In this document: positions 53,279 through 60,080 of the stretch, in pieces
How the letters are laid out: each line of letters starts with the position of its first letter
Position numbering within the stretch: the first letter of the stretch is position 1
Assembly: GCA_035906255.1 (NCBI GenBank)
Contig: JAMIFM010000020.1
Span: 62,001 to 126,000 of the forward strand
From: SB11 sp035906255
Lineage (GTDB): Bacteria; Bacteroidota; Bacteroidia; UBA8524
Reading direction: 5' to 3'
DNA length: 64,000 nucleotides
Notes under the pieces: model-generated
The model's database searches: none
Told to the model about the DNA's origin: nothing
What the model saw: the letters and a program-made list of their open reading frames with translations, nothing else
Made by a program: the position numbers and the translations under genes

Positions 53279-54391
53279 TTACGCACACGGATATGGATTA
53301 AACCAACCTGCCTGAATACGGGTACTGAACGACTGTACAAGTTCTTTCTCAAACTCAGTTGAAAAAGTGTGGTTTGATATTGTTTCACTATCCACAATAA
53401 TTACAGGGAATGATACATTGCTGTTCAACTCTTTGTTTACGGTAAAATTACCCCGAGGACTTAGAAAGTTTGCTATTGAAATAGCATCGCAATAAGTAGC
53501 TGTATTAAACTTATCACCACAAGCCTTAACCCCCTCAATTACCCATAAAGCCGTTTCATAAGCCACCGCCACATAAGCACTAGGAACTTCATTGTGCTTA
53601 TTGGTAAAACTTGTTATCATTTGTTCATTCACGGCATTTTTAATAAACGGTTGCCAGCTAAGCCCGTGTACAAATCTTCTATCGTATCCTGCAAAAGGTT
53701 CAACCCCTAAACTTGTTGTAATTATTGGCAACTCTTTACTGATACCATTTTTAATACACAACTCGTAAAATTTTGGACTGTCAATACCGCTATAGAACTC
53801 TACCAAATAATCTGCCGGGTGTGTCTCTATTATGTTACGCAATTCAACAGTAAAGTCAGCCTCAGCAAGTTGCTTTGTAATGTGTGTGCCTACTACCAAA
53901 CCTCCGTTTCTTTCAACAGCTTCATTAAATACAGGCAAAAACTGATAACCACCTTCAAATAAGCCTATTGATGCTATTGCACTTTTTCCGATGTTTTTTG
54001 CAGCATACTCACCCAAAAAATAACTTGCCTGCCAACTATCAAATGAGTTAGAAGCTATGTATGGCACCTCTCCGTACTCTTCTTCACGGCTAATGTTCGG
54101 TCCCATGCCCATAAGCATTAATGGCTTTTGAGAACTTTTAAATAATGATTTCAAACTATCCAACACTTTTTTCCCTGCATAAGCAATTGTAATATCAACG
54201 TCTTGCATTATCAGTTCATTAGCTTTTGCCATAACCACATCGGGCACCACACCTTTACCTATATCACAAATTACAAACTGTGCTTCAATGCCTGCATTTT
54301 CAAATGCCAGTTTTATCCCTTTAACAATGTGTTGCGGAAGTACCGGAAAAATATCTGATCGTGGAATTAATATCCCTATTGTAATACTCAT
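53279..54391 (-). CDS. Leu/Ile/Val-binding-protein-like protein without signal peptide
   Basis: A 370-residue protein with the two-lobed type I periplasmic binding protein fold: start SITIGILIPRSDIFPVLPQH, VKGIKLAFENAGIEAQFVIC, IAYAGKKVLDSLKSLF, MGPNISREEEYGEVPYIASN and a C-terminal AYVAVAYETALWVIEGVKAC. Homologues bind branched-chain amino acids or amides for ABC uptake. Here no signal peptide is present, no permease or ATPase gene is nearby, and the sequence starts right at the fold, so it is probably cytoplasmic. It precedes the formyltransferase gene by 3 bp. Role unknown. Confidence 0.82.
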   Translation of the reverse strand: MSITIGILIPRSDIFPVLPQHIVKGIKLAFENAGIEAQFVICDIGKGVVPDVVMAKANELIMQDVDITIAYAGKKVLDSLKSLFKSSQKPLMLMGMGPNISREEEYGEVPYIASNSFDSWQASYFLGEYAAKNIGKSAIASIGLFEGGYQFLPVFNEAVERNGGLVVGTHITKQLAEADFTVELRNIIETHPADYLVEFYSGIDSPKFYELCIKNGISKELPIITTSLGVEPFAGYDRRFVHGLSWQPFIKNAVNEQMITSFTNKHNEVPSAYVAVAYETALWVIEGVKACGDKFNTATYCDAISIANFLSPRGNFTVNKELNSNVSFPVIIVDSETISNHTFSTEFEKELVQSFSTRIQAGWFNPYPCA

Positions 54392-54410
54392 ACTTTTTTG
54401 TGCGTGAAAA

Positions 54411-54444
54411 TAAAAAAAAAGCCCAAACCATTACGGTTTGGGCT
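54411..54444 (-). terminator. Intrinsic terminator/attenuator between collar gene 3 and the binding-protein gene
   Basis: AGCCCAAACC and GGTTTGGGCT form a 10-bp stem with loop ATTAC, followed on the minus strand by T9. It lies 22 bp after collar gene 3 and only 20 bp before the next start, so it must reduce transcription from the collar genes into the downstream three genes. Confidence 0.88.
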
Positions 54445-54466
54445 AAAAATTGTTATTAACAATATT

Positions 54467-55042
54467 TTAGTTGCGTGAAGGGAATATACCTTCAACACAA
54501 ATAATATAATTAAGTGCCAAATAAGGAGTTATCATGGGTATTGGCTGCGACGAACCAGCACCCGACAGATGCATACCGGATACATTAGTAAAAACACTAG
54601 CCGGAGCTAACGTTGTATCAGGGTTAATTGCGTAAAAATTTTCTGATGCAATTGCAAAAAAATTGTTTTGGGGGGTAGCCCCTGTAACACCACTATCATT
54701 AAGATAACCTAATGATGCTGTAGCCGTCATGGTTATACTAATAGGGTGGTTATGTGCAGGCATTTGAGATGATGTTATGGTAGTTTGCTCACTACCTCCA
54801 ACTTCGCCTGTATAAATTTCTTGCAAACCGGGACCTGCACTGTTACCCGAGTGAACAGCCCTACGGCCTCTTAGGTCGGGTAATAAAAATGACTGAACAC
54901 CGTCACCACCATACATGGTTCCAATAATTGCATAAACTACCGTCCACTCAGAAATAGACATTTGCTGACCTTGACAGAACATCCATGCCCTTGGGGCAAA
55001 ATTGCCTGCAAACAGCCTTACTTCGCCAATATATCCTTCCAT
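54467..55042 (-). CDS. Tail-collar domain protein 3
   Basis: A 191-residue protein of the microcystin-dependent/phage Tail_Collar family. Signature sections are MEGYIGEVRLFAGNFAPRAW, FCQGQQMSISEWTVVYAIIG, the MYGGDGVQSFLLPDLRGRRA turn, then SQMPAHNHPI and the end PYLALNYIICVEGIFPSRN. In phages the domain is found in tail fibres, and bacterial stand-alone copies commonly occur as triplets of unknown function. No signal peptide. Third and most divergent gene in the tandem set (42 bp after collar gene 2). Confidence 0.9.
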   Translation of the reverse strand: MEGYIGEVRLFAGNFAPRAWMFCQGQQMSISEWTVVYAIIGTMYGGDGVQSFLLPDLRGRRAVHSGNSAGPGLQEIYTGEVGGSEQTTITSSQMPAHNHPISITMTATASLGYLNDSGVTGATPQNNFFAIASENFYAINPDTTLAPASVFTNVSGMHLSGAGSSQPIPMITPYLALNYIICVEGIFPSRN

Positions 55043-55084
55043 AAATGTTGTTTTAAAATTGTTAAGTAAATAATAAAAATTGTG

Positions 55085-55651
55085 TTAATCACGGCTTGGA
55101 AAAATACCGTACATACAAATGATATAATTGATTCCCAAATATGGAGACCCCAACGCAACAGGTTGTGATGACCCGCTAACGCCTGCTACCAAATTTGATA
55201 CAGGAGCTAAATTATACGATTTCATCGTATCATCCGATGTTGTTCCATACATTTCACCTGCACTTGGGGTAGCAGGGTATAATCCATCCGGTTCACCAGT
55301 TTCTCCCAAGCCTGTATTACAAGGTTGGTTAACAGTGATTACTGGAGTTCCTGTTAATGCGTGAGTATGGTTCGGTAAATTACTCAATGTTAATGTAGTC
55401 GATTGTCTCCCTGTCACCTCGCCAAGCGTATAATTAGGTAAACCTCCACCTTGTCCGGTACTAAGAGGGTGGCGCCCCCTAAAATCAGGTAAACCGAATG
55501 TAGTGCGACCATCTCCACCATAAGTAGTTCCCAACAGTGAAAATAATGCCGTATTTGTTGCTATGGCAAGCAATTGACCATTGCAATATGCCCATGATTT
55601 GGGTGAAAAATTTCCCGCAAATAAGCGGATTTCTGCCATTGTTCCTTCCAT
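55085..55651 (-). CDS. Tail-collar domain protein 2
   Basis: The ATG at 55651 was chosen because it gives MEGTMAEIRLFAGNFSPKSW, aligning with the MEGYIGE starts of the two sister proteins; a longer open frame to 55723 is not needed. The 188-residue product has YCNGQLLAIATNTALFSLLG, TYGGDGRTTFGLPDFRGRHP, SNLPNHTHALTG and the end SPYLGINYIICMYGIFPSRD. Same family as its neighbours, probably from local duplication. 38 bp separate it from collar gene 1. Confidence 0.92.
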   Translation of the reverse strand: MEGTMAEIRLFAGNFSPKSWAYCNGQLLAIATNTALFSLLGTTYGGDGRTTFGLPDFRGRHPLSTGQGGGLPNYTLGEVTGRQSTTLTLSNLPNHTHALTGTPVITVNQPCNTGLGETGEPDGLYPATPSAGEMYGTTSDDTMKSYNLAPVSNLVAGVSGSSQPVALGSPYLGINYIICMYGIFPSRD

Positions 55652-55689
55652 TTCTATATATCTTTTATAGTATGAATAAATAGTAAAAA

Positions 55690-56271
55690 TTAGTCCCTTG
55701 ACGGATAAATACCGTACATACAAATAATGTAGTTTGTTACCGTTATAGGGGGTTGTATTGAGAAAGGCTGACCGCCCCCAACTGCACCAACAGAAGAGGC
55801 AGTTACTGATTGTGTTACACTAATAGCACCCATATATGCACCCAAAGTAGGTGTGGTTGCATAAATTGATGCTCCCTCGCTAATTGCCGGAAAATTGGCA
55901 GGACTTGGCTCTGCAGTTGTTGCAGCATCGTTAAGCGCAGGAATTGCCACGGGTTGGGTAACAACACTTCCCCCAATAATGTGTGTGTGAGCCGGCATCT
56001 GCAAAGCAGACATTGTAGCAGTTTCTAAACCACCCTTTTGACCCAATACGTAGGGAGAAAGGCCGGTACCGGTTCCTGCACCTACGGCTGTTCTGCCCTT
56101 TAAATCTGGCAAGCAAAAAGTAGTTGTGCCATTACCTCCATACACGGTACTTAAAATTGAAAATAAGGCCGTGTTAGACGCTATTGCAATTGTGCGTCCA
56201 TCACAATACGCCCATGTTCTCGGGGCAAAATTACCCGCAAACATCCTGATTTCTCCAATGTATCCTTCCAT
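55690..56271 (-). CDS. Tail-collar domain protein 1
   Basis: A 193-residue member and first gene of the collar operon. It has MEGYIGEIRMFAGNFAPRTW, YCDGRTIAIASNTALFSILS, VYGGNGTTTFCLPDLKGRTA, LQMPAHTHIIGG and the end PITVTNYIICMYGIYPSRD. The three proteins share the same N- and C-terminal parts and differ in the middle loop, as expected if they assemble into mixed trimers or fibres. No phage genes flank them. The upstream 237 bp hold the divergent promoter region. Confidence 0.92.
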   Translation of the reverse strand: MEGYIGEIRMFAGNFAPRTWAYCDGRTIAIASNTALFSILSTVYGGNGTTTFCLPDLKGRTAVGAGTGTGLSPYVLGQKGGLETATMSALQMPAHTHIIGGSVVTQPVAIPALNDAATTAEPSPANFPAISEGASIYATTPTLGAYMGAISVTQSVTASSVGAVGGGQPFSIQPPITVTNYIICMYGIYPSRD

Positions 56272-56369
56272 AATTAATAGTATATATTTTTTTGGTAGAG
56301 CAATTTAAAAAAATATCTATCAACCGCAAGATTATTTTAACATTAATTTAAAATAACAATTAGAAAACG

Positions 56370-56470
56370 TTGCAAATGCTGCAATTTTAATGTTTTTTGC
56401 AATAACTAAACAGAACACCGCCTCTTACAACTTTTAGTTGTTAAACACAAAAATAACAACTAACGGTTGT
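56370..56470. promoter_or_regulatory. Divergent promoter region with repeated dyad symmetry
   Basis: Between the collar operon and the carbamoyltransferase operon, the dyad ACAAC-N5-GTTGT occurs twice (56427-56441 and 56456-56470), 29 bp centre to centre, and TTGCA-N5-TGCAA once (56370-56384). Same-size arms and N5 spacers suggest operator sites for a dimeric regulator that would control both directions. No regulator gene is adjacent. Confidence 0.35.
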
Positions 56471-56508
56471 AAAAACAGTTATTTAACCCCCGTTAAAACA
56501 CCTTTTTT

Positions 56509-58221
56509 GTGTACAAAAAACATACATACGTTTTAGGAACTCACTTATCACACGATGGTAGTGCTTGTCTATTAAAAGACGGCAAAATTGTTGTTGCCAT
56601 TGAAAAAGAACGAATTACCCGGATTAAACATCATGGCAATAATGATAAGCTTGCCATTGAGTATTGTTTAGACGCTGAAGGCATTACTCTTGCCGATATT
56701 GACCTTGTGGTACAAAATGCCAATTTTGAAAAAGAAACGCTTGAAGCAACTAATTATGGAGGACCAAGGGCATTTACAAGTGATTTTAAAGCTCCTATCA
56801 TTACTATATCACACCACTTAGCCCATGCTTATAGTGCCATAGGCACTTCGCCTTTTGATAATTGTAATGTTATGGTGATTGACGGTAGCGGTAGCCCTTT
56901 CACTCAATGCGATGATTTGACAGGTGCCTTAATACCCAATTTACCTTCTATTGAAGAAAACCCACACCATTTTTGGTGCGAGAAGTTTAGTGTGTATAAC
57001 TACCAAAAGAATAAACTTACACCTATATATAAGGACTTCTCTGAATTTAACCACATGCAAGCCCCCGAACAGTTGCACATGCCAACAATTATACATTCTA
57101 TCGGTGGGTGTTATCAGGCTGCAAGCCTATATTGTTTTGGCAGTATAGATGATACTGGTAAACTTATGGGGCTATCGCCGTATGGAGAAAAAGATTTCTT
57201 TAAACAGCCCATCTTTGAATTGAAAGACGGAAGAGTATTTAATACTCTTAATTGGTTGAGTGAACTAAAACACCCGTCACATTCGTATGAAAACTTTAAA
57301 ACCAATTTTCAGCATTATGCAAATATTGCGCGTTGGTTGCAAGATGAAACTGAAAGAGCTTTACTATACCTATTTAATTACCAACAAAGTAAAAACGCAA
57401 CACCTAACTGGTGTTATGCGGGAGGGGTTGCACTTAATGCGGTTGCAAATCATAGGATATTGGCTGAAACCAGTATTGAGAACCTATACATACAGCCTGC
57501 TGCGGGAGATAACGGCATTGCAATAGGATGTGCCTATTACGGCTGGCTGGAGATATTGAAAAAAGAACGGATTAAACACACAGGGGCTTCAAATTTTGGA
57601 AAAAAATATACTGTACCCCATATTTCGTTTCCTGAAAATCTATCCGTTCAAAAAACTACTGACTGGATAAACATTACGGCTAAACTTTTATCGGAAGGAA
57701 ATATTATAGCATGGTTTAATGATGGTTGTGAATTTGGCCCGCGCGCATTGGGCTATAGAAGCATACTTGCCGACCCCAGGAAAAAAGGTGTTAAAGATTA
57801 CATTAATAAATACATTAAACTTAGGGAGGATTTTAGACCTTTTGCACCTGCGGTAATGCGGGAACACTGTACTGACTACTTTGAATATGACTGGAATTCG
57901 CCTTATATGATACTGGTTAACCCCGTGAAACCTGAATGGAAGGAACCTCTGGAAAATGTTGTACACCTTAACGGAACGGCAAGGGTGCAAACGGTCTCAG
58001 CGGAAAACAATAAAAATTTCTACAATTTATTACATGAGTTTAAAAAAGCTACGGGGTTGCCAATGTTATTAAACACATCACTTAACCGCAGGGGTATGCC
58101 TATTATTGAGACCCCGCAACAAGCACTTGATTTTTTTATAGAATCTCCTCTCGATTATTTAATTTTTGAAAATATTATTATTGGTAAGTCAAATGAATAC
58201 AAAAACAACCCCGGTATTTAA
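56509..58221 (+). CDS. NodU/CmcH-like carbamoyltransferase
   Basis: A 570-residue enzyme starting at GTG. The N-terminal ASKHA-fold domain (about 8-350) has THLSHDGSACLLKDGKIVVA, the metal/substrate motif SHHLAHAYSA (H103, H106), MVIDGSGSP and CYAGGVALNAVANHRI. The C-terminal YrdC-like domain (about 375-560) has CEFGPRALGYRSILADPRKK and EDFRPFAPAVMREH. Relatives (NodU, CmcH, TobZ, NovN) transfer carbamoyl groups from carbamoyl phosphate via carbamoyl-AMP to hydroxyl groups of antibiotics or Nod factors. The acceptor here is unknown. First gene of a four-gene operon. Confidence 0.93.
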   Translation: MYKKHTYVLGTHLSHDGSACLLKDGKIVVAIEKERITRIKHHGNNDKLAIEYCLDAEGITLADIDLVVQNANFEKETLEATNYGGPRAFTSDFKAPIITISHHLAHAYSAIGTSPFDNCNVMVIDGSGSPFTQCDDLTGALIPNLPSIEENPHHFWCEKFSVYNYQKNKLTPIYKDFSEFNHMQAPEQLHMPTIIHSIGGCYQAASLYCFGSIDDTGKLMGLSPYGEKDFFKQPIFELKDGRVFNTLNWLSELKHPSHSYENFKTNFQHYANIARWLQDETERALLYLFNYQQSKNATPNWCYAGGVALNAVANHRILAETSIENLYIQPAAGDNGIAIGCAYYGWLEILKKERIKHTGASNFGKKYTVPHISFPENLSVQKTTDWINITAKLLSEGNIIAWFNDGCEFGPRALGYRSILADPRKKGVKDYINKYIKLREDFRPFAPAVMREHCTDYFEYDWNSPYMILVNPVKPEWKEPLENVVHLNGTARVQTVSAENNKNFYNLLHEFKKATGLPMLLNTSLNRRGMPIIETPQQALDFFIESPLDYLIFENIIIGKSNEYKNNPGI

Positions 58222-58711
58222 AAATCCTATCACCAATAAAATAAGTGATTTTTTATGGGGCATAGGGATAGAAGTGCTTCCCGCCAAAATAGAAGCAAAG
58301 ACTTTTTTGCCGGGCATCAGGATTGTTGAGGGAAGTATTCTTGTTGATGAAGACAAAATGCTGTCTCCGGGGGATATATTGCATGAAGCCGGCCATTTAG
58401 CCATAGTTTCATCTGAGATAAGAAAAACATTAACAGATACTGTGGTGTATGACGAGATGATGCAAGGTGGTGAAGAAATGGGAGCTATTGCATGGAGCTG
58501 GGCAGCACTGAAATATCTTGAGCTTGCTCCTGAAGTTTTGTTTCATACTGATGGCTATAAGGGTTCAGCAGATTCTTTGATTGAAAATTTTTCTGAAGGC
58601 CGCTATCTTGGAGTACCTATATTACAATGGAAGGGACTCTCGTTTGAACCGAAATTAGCTACAGAAAAAGGGGTAGCACCCTTTCCCGCAATGATAAATT
58701 GGACTGTTTAA
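58193..58711 (+). CDS. Putative zinc-binding (HEAGH) protein of the modification operon
   Basis: The ATG at 58193 (172 residues) was chosen, overlapping the end of the carbamoyltransferase gene by 29 bp; a start at 58166 is possible. No family is recognised by name. The clear motif is DILHEAGHLAIV with HExxH-type spacing (H64, E65, H68), and E94/E95 in QGGEEMGAIAWSWAALKYLE is a candidate third ligand, as in small zincin-type peptidases. No signal peptide or helix. Its position between two tailoring-type enzymes suggests it acts on the same product. Confidence 0.75.
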   Translation: MNTKTTPVFKNPITNKISDFLWGIGIEVLPAKIEAKTFLPGIRIVEGSILVDEDKMLSPGDILHEAGHLAIVSSEIRKTLTDTVVYDEMMQGGEEMGAIAWSWAALKYLELAPEVLFHTDGYKGSADSLIENFSEGRYLGVPILQWKGLSFEPKLATEKGVAPFPAMINWTV

Positions 58712-58724
58712 TATATATAGTACT

Positions 58725-59426
58725 ATGCAAGAACAAACAAGTTACCCCGCTTTATACCTGCACATTCCACAGCTTATCCCCGCTGATAGACTGCCTGCAA
58801 TTGATGAGTTGATTTCCCGCTCGGATTTTGTTGATGGTAAGCTAACGGCAACCGCAGCTGCCAAAGAGGTAAAAAACAACACACAAATTGATGTAAGAAA
58901 CCAACAAACGTTACCACTCATACAACAACATATTGTTGACGCGATGAATCGTAGCCCCATATTTCAGGCTGCTATATTTCCCCGTCATATCTTCCCACCA
59001 TTAGTAAGTCGTTACAGGTCAGGAATGAGTTACGGCTGGCACGTTGACAGTCCGCTTATGGGTGCTTATCCCAGCATGAGGGGTGATATTGCAATGACCA
59101 TTTTTTTAAGTGAACCTGATACATATGAAGGTGGTGAGTTGGTAGTACTGTCGCCAACAGGTGAATTTACCTATAAACTTGCCAAAGGAGACGCTATTGT
59201 TTATCCGTGTACCCAAGTACATTGTGTGAAAGAAGTAACCAAAGGAATGCGTCAAGTAGCGGTAACTTGGATACAAAGTTACATCCGCGACGCTGACCAA
59301 CGTCAAACGTTGTTTGAATTGTACAACGTTCATAAATCAATTAGCAAAAACAACCCTAATTCGGCTGAAGCTAACCAATTGCTACAAACCCACAGCAACT
59401 TAATACGTATGTGGGCCGAAGCCTAA
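58725..59426 (+). CDS. Fe(II)/2-oxoglutarate dioxygenase (PKHD-type hydroxylase)
   Basis: A 233-residue PiuC/YbiX-like enzyme. The facial triad is H106, D108 (SYGWHVDSPLMG) and H166 (CTQVHCVKEV), with Arg176 in GMRQVAVTWIQS to bind 2-oxoglutarate. The C-terminal helical part (IRDADQRQTLFELYNVH) fits the family. Members of the type hydroxylate proteins or small molecules using O2. It lies 13 bp after the HEAGH gene and 13 bp before a second dioxygenase, so both belong to one operon. Substrate unknown. Confidence 0.93.
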   Translation: MQEQTSYPALYLHIPQLIPADRLPAIDELISRSDFVDGKLTATAAAKEVKNNTQIDVRNQQTLPLIQQHIVDAMNRSPIFQAAIFPRHIFPPLVSRYRSGMSYGWHVDSPLMGAYPSMRGDIAMTIFLSEPDTYEGGELVVLSPTGEFTYKLAKGDAIVYPCTQVHCVKEVTKGMRQVAVTWIQSYIRDADQRQTLFELYNVHKSISKNNPNSAEANQLLQTHSNLIRMWAEA

Positions 59427-59439
59427 CCATTAAAACCTT

Positions 59440-60003
59440 ATGATTGCAACATTAAAACTACCCTTCCAGTTTGATATTGAAAAACTGCAAGCTGATCTAA
59501 AAAAATTCAGGGAAGACGATTGGATAGCGCATTATAACAAAAGTCACTACGAAGGCGATTGGGATATAATAGCCTTAAGAGCCGATGAAGGAAATAAGTA
59601 TAAAATATTTTCTCCGTATGAGGTTACCGACAAGATGGCCGATACCGAACACATGGCAAAATGTTCCTATTTTAAAGAAGTATTAGATAGCCTAAAGTGC
59701 CAAAAAAATACTGTGCGGTTAATGCGCCTGAAACCCGGTGCTATTATTAAGGAGCACACCGATTATAATCTATCGCTTGATGATGTTGAGTTACGCTTAC
59801 ACATCCCGATTACTACCAACCCGCAAATGGAGTTTTACCTTGATAAAAAACGTGTCGTTTTGCAAGAAGGCGAATGTTGGTATTTAAATTTTAATTTAAT
59901 ACATAGCCTTAAAAACGGCGGTTCAACAGACCGTGTGCACATGGTAATTGACTGCTCAGTGAATGATTGGCTAAAGAGCTTCTTTGCTCAAGCCACATCC
60001 TAA
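59440..60003 (+). CDS. Aspartyl/asparaginyl beta-hydroxylase-like dioxygenase
   Basis: A 187-residue Fe(II)/2-oxoglutarate enzyme of the Asp/Asn beta-hydroxylase fold. Iron ligands are H106 and D108 (KEHTDYNL) and H155 (NLIHSLKNGG), and the RLHIPI strand plus R165/H167 (DRVHMVID) fit the co-substrate site. Related enzymes hydroxylate Asp, Asn or Arg side chains in proteins and peptides. Last gene of the operon, followed by a strong terminator. Confidence 0.92.
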   Translation: MIATLKLPFQFDIEKLQADLKKFREDDWIAHYNKSHYEGDWDIIALRADEGNKYKIFSPYEVTDKMADTEHMAKCSYFKEVLDSLKCQKNTVRLMRLKPGAIIKEHTDYNLSLDDVELRLHIPITTNPQMEFYLDKKRVVLQEGECWYLNFNLIHSLKNGGSTDRVHMVIDCSVNDWLKSFFAQATS

Positions 60004-60022
60004 TTTTTTTTTGTCTTTATAA

Positions 60023-60061
60023 ATAAAAAATGCCCCGCCGATAACGGCGGGGCATTTTTTA
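60023..60061. terminator. Bidirectional intrinsic terminator
   Basis: ATGCCCCGCCG and CGGCGGGGCAT form an 11-bp perfect stem around ATAA, preceded by A6 and followed by T6. It lies between the convergent dioxygenase and PKD-protein genes and can stop both transcripts. Confidence 0.95.
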
Positions 60062-60080
60062 TTTATAGCCTTGGCGACTT

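Noticed and set aside
54467..56271. Prophage or contractile injection system
   Set aside because: Only tail-collar proteins are present. No sheath, tube, baseplate, capsid, terminase, integrase or att-like repeat was seen, and the neighbours are chromosomal-type genes.
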